Below, piece by piece: positions 8,348-15,467 of a stretch of 15,467 nt of DNA. The notes below the pieces were generated by a model. The model did not search any database. It was not told the DNA's origin and was given only the letters and a program-made list of their open reading frames with translations. The DNA is from Campylobacteraceae bacterium (GTDB taxonomy: Bacteria; Campylobacterota; Campylobacteria; Campylobacterales; Campylobacteraceae). The translations under genes were made by a program, and so were the position numbers. The DNA is taken from the NCBI GenBank assembly GCA_031282125.1, contig JAITEH010000027.1, positions 1 through 15,467 on the forward strand, in the 5' to 3' direction. The first letter of the stretch is position 1. Each line of letters begins with the position of its first letter.

Positions 8348-8893
8348 TTATTTTCCTCTCACAAACGGAATACCGATTAGCTCAAGCAATCTAAATGCGT
8401 CTTTGTCATTTTGTGCCGTAGTTACTATAGTGATATTCATACCGTGCGTTTTGATGATTTTATCATACTCAACTTCCGGAAACATAAGCTGTTCGTTAAG
8501 TCCGAAGTTATAATTACCGCGTCCGTCAAATCCGTTTTTTGGCAATCCTCTAAAGTCTTTCACTCTGGGAAGCGCAATAGAGATAAGCTTTGTCAAAAAA
8601 TTATACATATTGGCGCCTCTTAAGGTAACTTTGATACCTACTGGAAACCCTTCTCTTACTTTAAAGCCCGCAACTGATTTGTGAGCATTGGTAATAATGG
8701 CTTTTTGACCTGCTATCAATGATATCGTATCAGCCATATTTTGTATAACTTTAGCATCTTTTGCCGAATCTCCAGCGCCAACGCTTATGACAACTTTTTC
8801 TACAGATGGAACAAGCATTGGGTTTGGAACGTTCAGCTCTTTAGCCAAAGCTCCTTTTATATCATTAACGTATTTCTCTTTTAATGTATTCAT
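8348..8893 (-). CDS. rplE: 50S ribosomal protein L5
   Basis: A 181-residue L5. Family marks include [17 protein letters not shown] (about 26-42), [27 protein letters not shown] (about 62-88), [10 protein letters not shown] and the C-terminal [28 protein letters not shown]5 binds 5S rRNA and helps form the intersubunit bridge at the central protuberance. The gene starts 3 bases after the rplX stop and ends 1 base before rpsN. Confidence 0.97.
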   Translation of the reverse strand: MNTLKEKYVNDIKGALAKELNVPNPMLVPSVEKVVISVGAGDSAKDAKVIQNMADTISLIAGQKAIITNAHKSVAGFKVREGFPVGIKVTLRGANMYNFLTKLISIALPRVKDFRGLPKNGFDGRGNYNFGLNEQLMFPEVEYDKIIKTHGMNITIVTTAQNDKDAFRLLELIGIPFVRGK

Positions 8894-8896
8894 TTA

Positions 8897-9130
8897 TCAG
8901 CCCTCTACCTTTGCTACATTTGAAATGTGAATAGGCGTTTCTCTATTTTCCCAGCCGCCGTTTTTAGTTTTGTCGCTTGGTTTGACAGCTTTTTTGGCTA
9001 CTTTGCAACCTTCGACAATCACTTGAGCAGTTTTTGGAAATACATGTAAAACTTTACCGCTTTTGCCTTTGTCGTTGCCAGCGATAATTTTTACCACATC
9101 GTTTTTCTTAATTTTTAATTTTATTGCCAT
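8897..9130 (-). CDS. rplX: 50S ribosomal protein L24
   Basis: A 77-residue L24, clearly shorter than the roughly 104 of E. coli; the C-terminal extension is missing. The KOW motif is present: [25 protein letters not shown] (about 9-33). The end is [20 protein letters not shown], the usual ETPIHISNV segment. L24 starts large-subunit assembly by binding the 5' end of 23S rRNA. Its ATG shares one base with the rplN stop (9130). Confidence 0.96.
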   Translation of the reverse strand: MAIKLKIKKNDVVKIIAGNDKGKSGKVLHVFPKTAQVIVEGCKVAKKAVKPSDKTKNGGWENRETPIHISNVAKVEG

Positions 9131-9498
9131 TATAGAACCTCCGGAGCCAAAGAGACGATTTTCATGAAGTTAGCGTATCGTACTTCACGGCTAACAGGTC
9201 CGAAAATTCGAGTTCCTATCGGCTCTCCTTTGTTATCAAGTATAACTGCTGCGTTTTCGTCAAATCTAATCAAAGAGCCGTTTTCACGGTGAATCTCTTT
9301 TTTCGTTCTTACGATAACGGCTTTTACAACCTGACCTTTTTTCATTTTTCCGTTTGGAATAGCCTTTTTAACTGATGCTACGATCACATCGCCTACGGTA
9401 GCATATCTTCTCTTGCTTCCGCCCAAAACCTTGATACACATAATCTCTTTTGCACCGCTGTTGTCAGCAACCGCAAGTCTCGTAAAACTTTGAATCAT
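9130..9498 (-). CDS. rplN: 50S ribosomal protein L14
   Basis: A 122-residue L14 of standard length and very high conservation: [24 protein letters not shown] (about 10-33), [15 protein letters not shown] (57-71), [27 protein letters not shown] and the terminal [13 protein letters not shown]14 lies at the subunit interface and takes part in intersubunit bridges with 16S rRNA. It overlaps both neighbours by a single base (rpsQ stop at 9498, rplX start at 9130). Confidence 0.97.
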   Translation of the reverse strand: MIQSFTRLAVADNSGAKEIMCIKVLGGSKRRYATVGDVIVASVKKAIPNGKMKKGQVVKAVIVRTKKEIHRENGSLIRFDENAAVILDNKGEPIGTRIFGPVSREVRYANFMKIVSLAPEVL

Positions 9499-9749
9499 TA
9501 CTCAACTCCTGCTGCGACAATCTCTTTTAAACGGAAAGATTTCCTTTTTGAAAGAGGTCTGCACTCTACCGCAAGAACGATATCGCCTACTTTAGATACA
9601 TTTGTCTCATCGTGTATTAGGTATTTTTTAAATCTTTTTACAATTTTTCTGTATTTTGGGTGCAATACTTTTCGCTCAACTAAAACAGTAGCGGTTTTAT
9701 CTCCTGCCTTAACGACGACGACACCCTGAATTTCTCGTTTTAATGCCAT
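9498..9749 (-). CDS. rpsQ: 30S ribosomal protein S17
   Basis: An 83-residue OB-fold protein. The N-terminal half has [38 protein letters not shown] (about 5-42), followed by [29 protein letters not shown] (45-73). S17 is a primary binder of the 5' domain of 16S rRNA. It lies 15 bases after the rpmC stop and overlaps rplN by one base. Confidence 0.97.
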   Translation of the reverse strand: MALKREIQGVVVVKAGDKTATVLVERKVLHPKYRKIVKRFKKYLIHDETNVSKVGDIVLAVECRPLSKRKSFRLKEIVAAGVE

Positions 9750-9764
9750 TTTATAACCCCTGTC

Positions 9765-9953
9765 CTAATTTTTAACTGCCGCTATCGCTGTACTGATTTT
9801 GGCTATGTCTTTACGTACTTCGCCAATCTCATTAGGGTTTGTAAGCTGCATGGTTTTAAGCTTCTGTTTTAGTGTGAACAAAAGCACCTTTTTCTCTTTT
9901 AATATCGTATTCAACTCTTGAACGCTTTTATCTTTCAAATCAATATATTTCAT
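9765..9953 (-). CDS. rpmC: 50S ribosomal protein L29
   Basis: A 62-residue, two-helix L29: [20 protein letters not shown], then [17 protein letters not shown] and [15 protein letters not shown]. The ATG at 9953 is chosen over an in-frame GTG at 9959 because GGGAG lies 7 bases before the ATG but only 2 before the GTG, and L29 proteins usually begin MKxxDL or similar. The gene overlaps the end of rplP by 14 bases. L29 sits at the exit tunnel rim next to L23, where nascent-chain factors dock. Confidence 0.93.
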   Translation of the reverse strand: MKYIDLKDKSVQELNTILKEKKVLLFTLKQKLKTMQLTNPNEIGEVRKDIAKISTAIAAVKN

Positions 9954-10365
9954 TTTCACTCTCCCTTGTTATAATCTTCGTTCTAAAAGGAAGTTTATTC
10001 ATTGCAAGAGTCAAAGCTTCTCGCGCTAACACCTCGTCTACACCTGCGATTTCGTATATAATGCGTCCCGGTTTGATGTTCATGACCCATTTATCAACAG
10101 CGCCTTTACCTTTACCCATTCTGGTCTCCAAAGGTTTTTTGGTGATAGGTTTGTCGGGAAATACTCTAATCCAAGTTTTTGCCTGTCTTTTTACATGTCT
10201 TGTCAAAGCAACACGAGCCGCCTCTATCTGGCGCGAATCTATCCTGCCTGCTTCAACAGCTTTGATAGCCAAATCGCCGAAAGCTATATTTGCGCCGCGT
10301 GTGGCTTTACCGCGGTTGCGGCCCTTCATCTGTTTTCTGTATTTTGTTCTCTTAGGCATCAACAT
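9940..10365 (-). CDS. rplP: 50S ribosomal protein L16
   Basis: A 141-residue L16 starting [21 protein letters not shown], matching the typical bacterial N-terminus. It has [29 protein letters not shown] (about 29-57), [30 protein letters not shown] (about 66-95) and [12 protein letters not shown]16 contacts the A-site tRNA region of the large subunit and is added late in assembly. It overlaps rpsC by 14 bases at its start and rpmC by 14 bases at its end, so translation is probably coupled. Confidence 0.97.
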   Translation of the reverse strand: MLMPKRTKYRKQMKGRNRGKATRGANIAFGDLAIKAVEAGRIDSRQIEAARVALTRHVKRQAKTWIRVFPDKPITKKPLETRMGKGKGAVDKWVMNIKPGRIIYEIAGVDEVLAREALTLAMNKLPFRTKIITRESENEIY

Positions 10366-11071
10366 CTGTTTTTACCTCTCTTCTCTTTCTTGGAGATTTG
10401 GATTTGCTTGTCTCGTCGGAATTTTTCTCGGCTTGGATTCCTTTTTGAAGAACTTCGCCTTTAAATATCCATACTTTAACACCGATAATACCGTATGTCG
10501 TGTAAGCTTCTGCAAAACCGTAATCAATTTTCGCTCTTAGGGTATGCAAAGGAACTCTTCCTTCCAAATACCACTCTGTTCTTGCCATTTCAGCTCCGCC
10601 AAGACGACCTGCAACGCAGATTTTGATTCCCTTAGCGCCTGATTTTTGCGCCCCTTGAATCACTTTTTTCATCGCGCGGCGAAATGCAACGCGGCGTTCA
10701 AGCTGCATAGTTACATTCTCTGCTGCAAGCTGAGCGGATGCCTGAGGACGTCTCTCTTCTTTGATGTTTACGTTAACCTCTTTATTGGCAAGCTTTTGCA
10801 ATTTCTCTTTTAGTTTTTCTATGTCGGAACCTTTTTTGCCTATTATGATTCCTGGGCGCGCCGCTACTACCGTTACTCTTAACTTTTTAGCAGTACGCTC
10901 TATAAGTATCTGACTGACACCCGCATAAAAAAGCTCTTTTTTCAAAAATTTTCTTATTTTGTAATCTTCGCCTATATTTGAAGCGAGAACCTGCTTACCG
11001 GGAAACCATCTTGATTCCCAATTTCTATTGATTCCAAGTCTTAGACCAATCGGATTTACTTTTTGACCCAT
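10352..11071 (-). CDS. rpsC: 30S ribosomal protein S3
   Basis: A 239-residue S3. The start [14 protein letters not shown] is standard. The type II KH domain carries the GxxG loop in [16 protein letters not shown] (about 72-87); the C-terminal domain has [26 protein letters not shown] (about 110-135), [26 protein letters not shown] and [16 protein letters not shown]. The last 25 residues are a charged, low-complexity tail. S3 lines the mRNA entry channel. It starts 1 base after rplV and overlaps rplP by 14 bases. Confidence 0.97.
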   Translation of the reverse strand: MGQKVNPIGLRLGINRNWESRWFPGKQVLASNIGEDYKIRKFLKKELFYAGVSQILIERTAKKLRVTVVAARPGIIIGKKGSDIEKLKEKLQKLANKEVNVNIKEERRPQASAQLAAENVTMQLERRVAFRRAMKKVIQGAQKSGAKGIKICVAGRLGGAEMARTEWYLEGRVPLHTLRAKIDYGFAEAYTTYGIIGVKVWIFKGEVLQKGIQAEKNSDETSKSKSPRKRREVKTDVDA

Positions 11072-11072
11072 A

Positions 11073-11402
11073 TTAATCTTCCTTCTTTGTTTTGCTTACT
11101 TCTACAAATATATGAGCTGTAGGTTTACGAATAGACGAAGCGCTGCCGCGTGCGCGGGGCATGAAACGTTTTAATACCGGTCCTGCGTCAACTCTGCATG
11201 AAGAGACAACAACTTCATTTGGCTCAAATCCGCCGTTTGAAACAGCAGAAGCAATAACTTTAGAGATGATTTTGGCGCCTTTATTTGGCGTAAACTCAAG
11301 AGATGCAAGAGCGAGCTCTGCATTCATACCCTGTACTTCTTTTGCTATCAGACGTGCTTTTGTCGGCGACACGCGAATAAATTTTAATATTGCATTACTC
11401 AT
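11073..11402 (-). CDS. rplV: 50S ribosomal protein L22
   Basis: L22 of 109 residues from the second of two adjacent ATGs. The second ATG (11402) is preferred because AAGGA is 6 bases before it but only 3 before the first (11405), and L22 proteins normally start with one Met before SNA or SKA. The conserved [18 protein letters not shown] is at about 8-25. The tunnel-reaching beta-hairpin tip is in [22 protein letters not shown] near the C-terminus. L22 and L4 form the exit-tunnel constriction. It ends 1 base before rpsC. Confidence 0.95.
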   Translation of the reverse strand: MSNAILKFIRVSPTKARLIAKEVQGMNAELALASLEFTPNKGAKIISKVIASAVSNGGFEPNEVVVSSCRVDAGPVLKRFMPRARGSASSIRKPTAHIFVEVSKTKKED

Positions 11403-11411
11403 CATTTATCC

Positions 11412-11693
11412 TTATTTGCCGATTTTCTTCTGCACAGAACCTTTATGTCCTTTAAATGTGCGTGTCGGGGCAAACTCTCCCAATTTATAACCGATATGAT
11501 TTTCGGTGATATAAAGAGGTACGAATGTTTTGCCGTTATGAATACTAAAAGTAAGTCCAATCATCTCAGGAACAATCGTACTTCTTCTAGACCATGTTTT
11601 TATCGGTTTATTATCATTGGACGCTTTTGCAACTGTTACTTTTTTTGCAAGATGAGCATCAACAAAAGGTCCTTTTTTAAGTGATCTTGCCAT
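11412..11693 (-). CDS. rpsS: 30S ribosomal protein S19
   Basis: A 93-residue S19 of standard size: [43 protein letters not shown] (about 32-55), [27 protein letters not shown] (57-83). It works with S13 in the head of the small subunit near the A-site tRNA. It starts 2 bases after the rplB stop and ends 6 bases before rplV. Confidence 0.97.
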   Translation of the reverse strand: MARSLKKGPFVDAHLAKKVTVAKASNDNKPIKTWSRRSTIVPEMIGLTFSIHNGKTFVPLYITENHIGYKLGEFAPTRTFKGHKGSVQKKIGK

Positions 11694-11695
11694 TG

Positions 11696-12526
11696 TTATT
11701 TTCCTTTTCTTCTGGAAATAATCAGTTTGTCGCTCGCTTTTTTCTTGCGAGTTTTCGCACCCTTGGTAGGTTTACCCCAAGGAGTAACAGGGTGACGGCC
11801 TGAATTTTTCTTGCCTTCACCACCGCCGTGCGGGTGATCGACAGGGTTCATCGCAGAACCTCTTGTTTGAGGTCTTACGCCAAGATATCGATTTCGTCCT
11901 GCTTTGCCGATAGTAATATTTGACCAGTCCTCATTGCCTATTGCGCCGACTGTTGCTATACACTCAGCCAAAACTTGTCTCATCTCTCCGCTTGGAAGTC
12001 TTAAGATGACGTATTTGTCCTCTTTACCCATAAGCTGTGCGTAACCGCCTGCGCTTCTTGCTATCTGTCCGCCTTTGCCTGGTTTTAACTCTATATTGTG
12101 CAAAATCGTACCTATAGGAATAGCTTTCAGCTTCATAGCGTTTCCGGGTTTTATATCAAGTCCCTCTTCGGCAGAAGCTACTGCATCTCCTATCTTAAGA
12201 CCTGATGGCTGAAGAATATATCTTTTGTCGCCGTCTTTATAGACTATCAACGCTATACGGCAGTTTCTGTTAGGATCATACTCGATAGCTTCAACTTTGC
12301 CTTCGACGCCGAATTTTGATCTTTTAAAATCTATGATTCTATAAAACTTTTTAGCTCCGCCCTCTTTGTGTCTTGAGGTGATGCGTCCGTAACTGTTTCT
12401 TCCTGCTGTTACTGGAAGTTTTACAAGCAGTGAAGGCACGCTTGGTTTTGCCGTAACATCTTTATTGCTAAGCCCTGTTAAGAAACGGCGGCTTGGGGTA
12501 TAAGGTTTGTATGTTTTGATTGCCAT
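11696..12526 (-). CDS. rplB: 50S ribosomal protein L2
   Basis: A 276-residue L2 of full length. The OB-like and SH3-like RNA-binding domains span about 60-200. The universally conserved [13 protein letters not shown] lies at 226-238 and includes H231, the counterpart of the histidine (H229 in E. coli) linked to peptidyl transfer. The C-terminus is strongly basic ([14 protein letters not shown]...RRKGK). L2 supports subunit association and tRNA binding. Its start is 1 base after the rplW stop. Confidence 0.97.
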   Translation of the reverse strand: MAIKTYKPYTPSRRFLTGLSNKDVTAKPSVPSLLVKLPVTAGRNSYGRITSRHKEGGAKKFYRIIDFKRSKFGVEGKVEAIEYDPNRNCRIALIVYKDGDKRYILQPSGLKIGDAVASAEEGLDIKPGNAMKLKAIPIGTILHNIELKPGKGGQIARSAGGYAQLMGKEDKYVILRLPSGEMRQVLAECIATVGAIGNEDWSNITIGKAGRNRYLGVRPQTRGSAMNPVDHPHGGGEGKKNSGRHPVTPWGKPTKGAKTRKKKASDKLIISRRKGK

Positions 12527-12527
12527 A

Positions 12528-12809
12528 TTACGCCTCCACGTTTTCTAATTTAGCGCCTTCAGGCAGCTTAACATAGAATTTTTTATAATCATTTCTCGTT
12601 CCAATGCGTCCGCGAAATCTTTTTGTTTTACCATTTACTCGAAGAGAATTTATCTTCAAAGGTGAAAAACCAAAATAGTTTTTTAAAACCTCTTTGAGTC
12701 TGTTCTTTGTCATTTTGGTAGATGTTTGGATAACAACCGTACCGTCTTCTTGCAGACTTAAACTTTTTTCGGTATAGAGTATCGCTTTTATGTCGGTAAT
12801 ATCTGCCAT
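12528..12809 (-). CDS. rplW: 50S ribosomal protein L23
   Basis: A 93-residue L23: [20 protein letters not shown] (about 9-28), [38 protein letters not shown] (about 35-72) and [16 protein letters not shown]23 sits at the tunnel exit and is the docking site for trigger factor and the signal recognition particle. One-base spacers separate it from rplD and rplB. Confidence 0.97.
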   Translation of the reverse strand: MADITDIKAILYTEKSLSLQEDGTVVIQTSTKMTKNRLKEVLKNYFGFSPLKINSLRVNGKTKRFRGRIGTRNDYKKFYVKLPEGAKLENVEA

Positions 12810-12810
12810 T

Positions 12811-13437
12811 TTAGCCCTCTTTTATTATATTTTCCAGTACGGATTTTTCTATGATAACCGCACGAAATGCCGCTACTACGTAAGCGTTTAATTCGCTTGC
12901 TTCTACCAAGTACGCATTATTGATATTTCTAAATGCCAAAAATGTCTTCTCATCAATCAAATCTTTTACTACAAGAATATCTCTTGCATTTAAAGTTTTA
13001 ACGATACTTGCGGCATCTTTTGTTTTACCAGAAGCAACTTCCAAAGCATTCGTTACAAAAAGCGAGGCTTTTTTTGCTTTATCAAAAAGCGCAAACTGAA
13101 GCGCTAATTTCTTCTGCTTTTTGTTGATTTTCAGATCATAATTTCTGTTGCCTCTTGGTCCGAATGCCGAACCGCCGCCTACCCAAACAGAAGACCTTGA
13201 GCTTCCTGATCTTGCTCCGCCTCTGCCTTTTTGACTCCATGGTTTTTTACCGCCGCCGCTTACAGAACCTTTGTTTTTTGTATGCGCAACGTTCTCTCTT
13301 AATGCAGCCAAATAAGACTTTGTATAAAGATAAAGATTGTGAGAATTTATCTGCGCATACTCTTGCGGCAAATCAAAATCACCCGTTTTTTGAAGCTTGT
13401 CATCTAAGACAACTGCTTTTATAGTTTGTGTACTCAT
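12811..13437 (-). CDS. rplD: 50S ribosomal protein L4
   Basis: A 208-residue L4. The extended loop that reaches the exit-tunnel constriction is evident: [19 protein letters not shown] (65-83) and [17 protein letters not shown] (84-100). The C-terminal part is a Rossmann-like fold with the ILVVKDL strand. In E. coli L4 represses the S10 operon through its mRNA leader, so it is the first candidate ligand for the rpsJ leader described here (inference). The ATG overlaps the rplC TGA by 4 bases (ATGA). Confidence 0.97.
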   Translation of the reverse strand: MSTQTIKAVVLDDKLQKTGDFDLPQEYAQINSHNLYLYTKSYLAALRENVAHTKNKGSVSGGGKKPWSQKGRGGARSGSSRSSVWVGGGSAFGPRGNRNYDLKINKKQKKLALQFALFDKAKKASLFVTNALEVASGKTKDAASIVKTLNARDILVVKDLIDEKTFLAFRNINNAYLVEASELNAYVVAAFRAVIIEKSVLENIIKEG

Positions 13438-14015
13438 TTAACAATCCTTGCTCGTCCAAGCGCTCCGTTTGCGCCGGAGACCGAACCTTTTACTACCAAA
13501 ATACCGCTTGCAGCGTCAAATGAAACGAAGCTGTTTCTTACGCTTGTTGTTTCATTGCCGTAATGTCCTGCCATTTTGCGTCCTTTTTGAACGCGTCCTG
13601 GCCACTCGCGGTTACCGATAGAACCTGACGTTCTGTGAAATCTACTTCCGTGCGCAGCTGGTCCGCCGGCAAATCCATGCCTTTTAATCAAACCGCTGAA
13701 ACCTCTACCCTTACTTTTGAAAGTAATCTGAAGAAGATTTGCATTTTCCAAAGATGAAACATCCAAATCGCCTGCTTCTTTGTTTGCAACTTTACTAAGT
13801 GTGGTAAAACGGTTAAATTCTGCACTTAAGCCGAATTTCTTTTGTTGTCCTGTAACTGATTTATTTATGCTTTTCCCGTCGCTGTAAGCTACAATCGCAC
13901 TCTCATTTTCATTTAAAGTACAAACTTTAGCTTTCAAAACACGAAGCAAAGTAACAGGTACGCTTTGGGCTGCTATCGTTCTGCTCATTCCAATTTTTTC
14001 TACTATAAATTCCAT
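13434..14015 (-). CDS. rplC: 50S ribosomal protein L3
   Basis: A 193-residue L3. The N-terminal barrel starts [14 protein letters not shown]. The central extension near the peptidyl transferase centre holds [19 protein letters not shown] (102-120), [20 protein letters not shown] (122-141) and [12 protein letters not shown] (144-155). H151 stands where E. coli L3 has the methylated Gln150, so PrmB-type glutamine methylation is not possible at this site; I recall the same MAGHYGN in other Campylobacterota L3 proteins. It begins 12 bases after rpsJ and overlaps rplD by 4 bases. Confidence 0.97.
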   Translation of the reverse strand: MEFIVEKIGMSRTIAAQSVPVTLLRVLKAKVCTLNENESAIVAYSDGKSINKSVTGQQKKFGLSAEFNRFTTLSKVANKEAGDLDVSSLENANLLQITFKSKGRGFSGLIKRHGFAGGPAAHGSRFHRTSGSIGNREWPGRVQKGRKMAGHYGNETTSVRNSFVSFDAASGILVVKGSVSGANGALGRARIVK

Positions 14016-14027
14016 TTAATATCCCTT

Positions 14028-14339
14028 CTAATTACCCATCGCTCTAACTTCAACATTAACCTCAGGAGCCAAGTCAAGTTTCATAAGCGAATCAACCGTA
14101 TCGGTTGTAGCTGCAACGATGTCAATCATTCTTGTATGAATTCGTATTTCAAATTGTTCGCGTGAATCTTTGTTAACGTGAGGAGACCTAAGCACGGTAT
14201 AGCGCTTAATCTTTGTAGGCATCGGAATGGGACCTTTTATCTCAGCACCTGTACGCTTTACGGCTTCTACTATAGAAGCAACTGAACGGTCTAACACTCT
14301 ATGATCGTAAGCTTTAAGCTTAAGACGAATCTTTTCCAT
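14028..14339 (-). CDS. rpsJ: 30S ribosomal protein S10 (NusE)
   Basis: A 103-residue S10, the standard length and the first gene of the cluster. [17 protein letters not shown] is followed by [20 protein letters not shown] (36-55), the loop that enters the 30S head, and [20 protein letters not shown] (51-70). S10 also acts as NusE in transcription antitermination with NusB. The AAGGGA ribosome binding site is 7 bases before the ATG. The leader carries a strong promoter and a three-way junction fold. Confidence 0.97.
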   Translation of the reverse strand: MEKIRLKLKAYDHRVLDRSVASIVEAVKRTGAEIKGPIPMPTKIKRYTVLRSPHVNKDSREQFEIRIHTRMIDIVAATTDTVDSLMKLDLAPEVNVEVRAMGN

Positions 14340-14447
14340 ATAAGAATCCCTTAAATAAAGAACTTGTCATCTAAACTACATCAATACTCTGCATTTCAAA
14401 AACGCTTTATACTATAAAATATAGTTATTGACGACCTAAAAAGGACT
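14340..14447 (-). promoter_or_regulatory. rpsJ 5' leader with a three-way-junction RNA fold; candidate r-protein leader
   Basis: In the minus-strand RNA, CGUCAAUA (14426-14433) pairs with UAUUGAUG (14379-14386), 8 bp with one G-U. Inside it are two perfect hairpins: ACUAUA/UAUAGU (14420-14425 with 14411-14416, loop UUU) stacked directly on the outer stem, and GCGUUU/AAAUGC (14400-14405 with 14391-14396, loop UUG, one G-U). Linkers are 5 and 4 bases. The pairs occupy 40 of 55 bases. Both wobble pairs would be A-C mismatches on the opposite strand, favouring function in the rpsJ transcript. UCCUU at the 5' end (14441-14445) could also pair with the AAGGG ribosome binding site. The fold was drawn by eye and no energy was computed. 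Confidence 0.6.
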
Positions 14448-14450
14448 GTG

Positions 14451-14479
14451 ATTCTACATAAACTTTTTTCAAAAGTCAA
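14451..14479 (-). promoter_or_regulatory. Strong sigma70-type promoter of the ribosomal operon
   Basis: On the minus strand TTGACT (14474-14479) and TAGAAT (14451-14456) are separated by exactly 17 bases, each one base off consensus. Transcription would start near 14444-14447, giving a leader of about 105 bases before rpsJ. This is the best promoter in the window and the only one with a recognisable -35, fitting a highly expressed operon. Confidence 0.85.
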
Positions 14480-14496
14480 TAGTTTTGGCGTTTTTT

Positions 14497-14525
14497 AGTT
14501 TTTTTGTGATAAAATTTTCTATATT
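14497..14525 (+). promoter_or_regulatory. Candidate promoter of the divergent ATPase gene
   Basis: Two overlapping -10 candidates are visible on the plus strand: TAAAAT at 14510-14515 and TATATT at 14520-14525. Both follow a T-rich tract (T6-AG-T7, 14491-14505), the upstream pattern expected of Campylobacterota vegetative promoters. No clear -35 is present. I cannot tell which hexamer is used. Confidence 0.45.
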
Positions 14526-14527
14526 TC

Positions 14528-14544
14528 TTCCTTTTTACAAGGAA
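14528..14544 (+). promoter_or_regulatory. Small hairpin in the ATPase leader covering an AAGGAA motif
   Basis: TTCCTT (14528-14533) and AAGGAA (14539-14544) form a perfect 6-bp stem with a 5-base loop. AAGGAA is the best Shine-Dalgarno-like sequence upstream of the ATPase gene, but it is about 28 bases from the ATG, so it either is not the real ribosome binding site or serves a non-ATG start. Confidence 0.35.
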
Positions 14545-14571
14545 AGAATAATCAAAACCATTGGACTAGTT

Positions 14572-15467
14572 ATGGATATTTTAGAGATTTTGTATGATAA
14601 TCCTCCGAAAATTCGCGGATTTTTACCGCGCAAATATGAGATAACGGCTAAAAAAACAGTCATTTACGGTCCAAGATTTAGCGGCAAAAGCTCCATTATC
14701 ATAGACTATTTAAGTAAATTTCCGCGTAAAGAACTGCTCTATATTGACTTTTCCGACATAAGAGTAGAGGCAGAAAATCTAAAACTGCTTCAAAATTTCA
14801 TTGACAAAAATGGTATCAAAGTTGTCGTTTTGGAACACTTTGATTTTCAATGTGATATTCCAAAAGCCGAAGAGGTGATACTAAGCAGCACCGCAAAGCT
14901 TGAATTAGAAGGCTTTGACGAGCTTTTCGTACCGCTTTTAGATTTTGAAGAGTTTGCATCGTTTAACTTTGACAAAAAGCATCAAAATATAGAGGGAATC
15001 TTTACTCTTTTTGAAAAAAACGGCGCATATCCGCAGATGGCTTTTGGCGGCGCGGAGGTAAGGCAGGCGCAAATGATGCTGCAAATATACGCCAAAAACT
15101 CATTTGAAATACTAAAAAATATCGCGCATTTGCAAGCTCAAACACTAAGCATACACAAACTCTACGAACTTTTAAAGCCAAATATAAAACTCTCAAAAGA
15201 TACTATTTATGCCACAATAGCCCAATTTGAAAAAGAGTATTTGATATATTTTGTCGCTAGATTTGACAAAGCAGGAGCAGCAAAAAAACTATATTTTGAA
15301 GATTTTACGCTCAAAAATGTGCTTACGTTTGAAAAAGATTTTATATTGAAATTTCAAAATATCGTTTTTTGCGAACTTATAAAAAAAGCTGGGCAGATTT
15401 TCTACACGCCAACGCTTGATTTTTATCTGCCCGAACGCTCTCTTGGCGTACTTTGCATACCGTTTTT
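14572..15467 (+). CDS. ATP-binding protein, AAA_14/DUF4143-like (5' part; runs off the right edge)
   Basis: 298 codons are visible from ATG 14572. Walker A is clear: GPRFSGKS at 33-40. The Walker B strand is KVVVLEHF (83-90), with E88 and H89 where D-E is usual. LSSTAKLELEGF...VPLLDFEEF (104-128) matches the post-Walker-B segment of the family, which normally reads like SSS, then PLSF-EF. A winged-helix-like segment IHKLYELLKPN...TIYATIAQFEKEYLIYF (194-227) resembles the DUF4143 pattern. The C-terminal nuclease-like domain is cut by the window edge. The Shine-Dalgarno before this ATG is only GGA, and the frame stays open upstream, so the start is uncertain. Function is unknown; the gene is divergent from rpsJ and not part of that operon. 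Confidence 0.75.
   Translation, partial: MDILEILYDNPPKIRGFLPRKYEITAKKTVIYGPRFSGKSSIIIDYLSKFPRKELLYIDFSDIRVEAENLKLLQNFIDKNGIKVVVLEHFDFQCDIPKAEEVILSSTAKLELEGFDELFVPLLDFEEFASFNFDKKHQNIEGIFTLFEKNGAYPQMAFGGAEVRQAQMMLQIYAKNSFEILKNIAHLQAQTLSIHKLYELLKPNIKLSKDTIYATIAQFEKEYLIYFVARFDKAGAAKKLYFEDFTLKNVLTFEKDFILKFQNIVFCELIKKAGQIFYTPTLDFYLPERSLGVLCIPF

Noticed and set aside
9957-9959. GTG start for rpmC
   Set aside because: The Shine-Dalgarno GGGAG is too close to the GTG; the ATG at 9953 has proper spacing and gives the usual L29 N-terminus.
10061-10540. Plus-strand open frame of 159 codons opposite rplP and rpsC
   Set aside because: It is antisense to two unmistakable ribosomal genes, shows no recognisable motif and has no upstream promoter or ribosome binding site; it is a shadow of biased codon use.
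11403-11405. First of two ATGs as the rplV start
   Set aside because: AAGGA is only 3 bases before it; the second ATG has 6-base spacing and matches the normal L22 N-terminus.
14428-14456. Plus-strand TTGACG as a -35 for the ATPase gene
   Set aside because: At 17 bases downstream the hexamer is ATTCTA (the reverse of the rpsJ -10), which is not a -10 box. The TTGACG is better explained as part of the rpsJ leader stem.
14491-14505. T6-AG-T7 tract as a phase-variation repeat
   Set aside because: The tracts are short and interrupted, and lie in a promoter where T-rich sequence is normal for this phylum.
15002-15196. Minus-strand open frame of 64 codons inside the ATPase gene
   Set aside because: The plus-strand frame continues through it with coherent ATPase sequence; the antisense frame has no supporting signal.
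1-15467. CRISPR arrays, insertion sequences, tRNA or rRNA genes, attachment sites
   Set aside because: No spaced repeats, terminal inverted repeats, transposase frames or tRNA-like cloverleafs were seen. The rpsJ leader junction is a three-way fold without tRNA features such as a TTCGA arm or an acceptor stem.

Overview
This window is the main ribosomal-protein super-operon (S10, spc and alpha clusters in one run) of a member of the Campylobacterota (formerly Epsilonproteobacteria). The phylum call rests on four things: the gene order secY-map-infA-rpmJ-rpsM with no adk; the absence of rpmD (L30) between rpsE and rplO; protein sequences that read as close relatives of the Campylobacter/Helicobacter versions as I remember them (for example RpoA, L3 and L16); and low-to-moderate GC with T-rich promoters. 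The genus cannot be fixed by eye.

Layout. From about 14.34 kb down to 0.55 kb, 29 genes lie on the minus strand in transcription order: rpsJ, rplC, rplD, rplW, rplB, rpsS, rplV, rpsC, rplP, rpmC, rpsQ, rplN, rplX, rplE, rpsN, rpsH, rplF, rplR, rpsE, rplO, secY, map, infA, rpmJ, rpsM, rpsK, rpsD, rpoA, rplQ. Most spacers are 1-18 bases and several genes overlap by 1, 4 or 14 bases. Only two internal gaps are large: 80 bases between rpsH and rplF, and 157 bases between infA and rpmJ. A GC-rich hairpin after rplQ probably ends the transcript. The 114-base rpmJ gene sits at 3348-3461.

Flanks. At the left edge is the 5' part of a minus-strand gene for an exported protein I do not recognise (GTG start, clear signal peptide), with a tandemly repeated -10 element upstream. 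At the right edge, divergent from rpsJ, is the 5' part of a plus-strand ATPase gene that looks like the AAA_14/DUF4143 family but has an altered Walker B motif.

How it works together. The genes supply proteins of both ribosomal subunits, initiation factor IF-1, the SecY translocon channel, methionine aminopeptidase and the RNA polymerase alpha subunit. They therefore co-produce translation, transcription, export and N-terminal processing machinery. A near-consensus sigma70-type promoter (TTGACT, 17 bases, TAGAAT) drives rpsJ.

The most interesting content is non-coding. The rpsJ leader can fold into a compact three-way junction of three perfect helices (8, 6 and 6 bp). The rpmJ leader has a 15-bp hairpin whose loop is complementary to a site just upstream of the ribosome binding site, plus a segment that can pair with the Shine-Dalgarno itself. 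In the main helices (rpsJ outer stem and one inner hairpin; rpmJ 15-bp hairpin and SD pairing) the wobble pairs are G-U only in the sense RNA. Both leaders are candidates for ribosomal-protein autoregulatory elements.
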